Assembly: GCA_950097015.1 (NCBI GenBank)
Contig: CATNEN010000041.1
Span: 856,501-920,500 of the forward strand
DNA: 64,000 nucleotides
From: Macrostomum hystrix
Taxonomy: Eukaryota > Platyhelminthes > Macrostomidae
Direction of reading: 5' to 3'
Below are positions 63,468 through 64,000 of this stretch, one piece after another; position 1 is the first letter of the stretch, and each line of letters opens with the position of its first letter. The position numbers were made by a program, and so were the translations under genes. Under the pieces are notes generated by a model. It was not told the origin of the DNA, ran no database searches, and worked only from the letters and a program-made list of their open reading frames with translations.

Positions 63468-64000
63468 ATGGCGCACCTCTTCAGACGCCTGCCGTCAGTT
63501 CGCGTGACAGCGGCGGCTGCGGCTGCCCTTATCGGCACCGGAGCTGTCATCAGGAGCCGCAGCGCGACACGTTACGAGAATTCGCAGCCAGAAGCGGGAT
63601 TTCTCGCCACGAGGCAGCCGAGGCTGGCGGCCTGGGTCGGGTCCAGCACCTCTGCCGCAGCACCCGCCAGCGAGAAGCCGGAGGCACCCAGCAACTACCG
63701 GGAGCGAAGGTTCCTGGACTTCGCCTCCGTGGAGTTCGACGGCATAGCCTACATGACGCCGCAGGACTTTCTGGAGTCGGTGACGCAGGACCGACCGCGA
63801 AACAGGAAGCGGCGTCTTGTCCTATCGCAGTCGGAGTTATCCAGCGCACTCTACAAGACACCGTCGCGGTGGTGGGCGTCCAGCCAGCTGTTCCGCAGCA
63901 TGGGCAGCGAGGGCATCATTTCCTACGCCGAGTACCTGTTCCTTCTATGTATCCTGGCCAAGCCCAAGGCGGGCTTCGAGATCGCCTTCAAGATGCTGGA
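63468..64000 (+). CDS. Mitochondrial calcium uptake protein, MICU2/MICU3 type (5' part)
   Basis: EF-hand regulator of the mitochondrial calcium uniporter in the intermembrane space. The first 177 residues are in the window and the gene runs off the right end. It starts MAHLFRRLPSVRV with an Arg-rich, Ala-rich presequence and a hydrophobic stretch fitting mitochondrial targeting. From about residue 77 it follows the MICU2/3 pattern: YRERRFLDFASVEFDG, YMTPQDFLESV, then SSQLFRSMGSEGIISYAEYL, FLLCILAKPKAGF and AFKML just before the first EF hand. Wording such as TPSRWWASSQLFRS is closer to MICU3 than MICU2. The acceptor TTTCCGTCCTTTCAG lies 12 nt before the ATG. The EF hands are beyond the edge. 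Confidence 0.87.
   Translation, partial: MAHLFRRLPSVRVTAAAAAALIGTGAVIRSRSATRYENSQPEAGFLATRQPRLAAWVGSSTSAAAPASEKPEAPSNYRERRFLDFASVEFDGIAYMTPQDFLESVTQDRPRNRKRRLVLSQSELSSALYKTPSRWWASSQLFRSMGSEGIISYAEYLFLLCILAKPKAGFEIAFKML

Overview
This window is nuclear DNA of an animal. It holds spliced protein genes with GT-AG introns, a replication-type histone H1 gene with the 3' stem-loop, polyubiquitin, RUVBL1, a Shisa-like receptor protein and a mitochondrial calcium uptake (MICU) gene. Exons are GC-rich and set in AT-rich DNA. The species cannot be fixed from the sequence. Two copies of a gene resembling the mite group-7 allergen/BPI fold would fit an arthropod or a relative, but this is weak. At least five genes have a 3' splice site 1-14 nt upstream of the ATG, which suggests spliced-leader trans-splicing (inference).

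Layout: 0.3-4 kb is a 12-bp minisatellite split by a decayed LTR retrotransposon with a 5-bp target duplication. 5.5-9.7 kb is a PDE1-type cyclic nucleotide phosphodiesterase (+). 9.8-11.2 kb is a hAT-like non-autonomous element filled with a 58-bp array. 11.2-14.7 kb has arrays and a SINE fragment but no gene. 14.7-34.5 kb is a tandem segmental duplication. Unit A has a truncated PGAP4 copy, a 44-bp array, about 4 kb of extra DNA and group-7-like copy 1 (-). Unit B has intact PGAP4 (+), a 5.9-kb 22/23-bp array and group-7-like copy 2 (-). 34.9-40.1 kb is mobile-element debris: a LINE endonuclease remnant and two foldback elements. 40.9-41.8 kb is polyubiquitin (-), 45.3-49.0 kb RUVBL1 (+), 49.9-51.9 kb a Shisa-like gene (-), 53.3-54.0 kb histone H1 (+), 55.3-56.0 kb an unrecognised gene (-) and 56.5-58.9 kb a membrane cholinesterase-like protein (+) whose nucleophile serine is Asp. 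63.5 kb to the end is the start of a MICU2/3-type gene (+).

The genes form no pathway. The striking property is that about 25 different minisatellites cover roughly a quarter of the window. Almost every intron longer than about 250 bp carries its own private array. These arrays make long spurious reading frames on both strands that should not be annotated as proteins.
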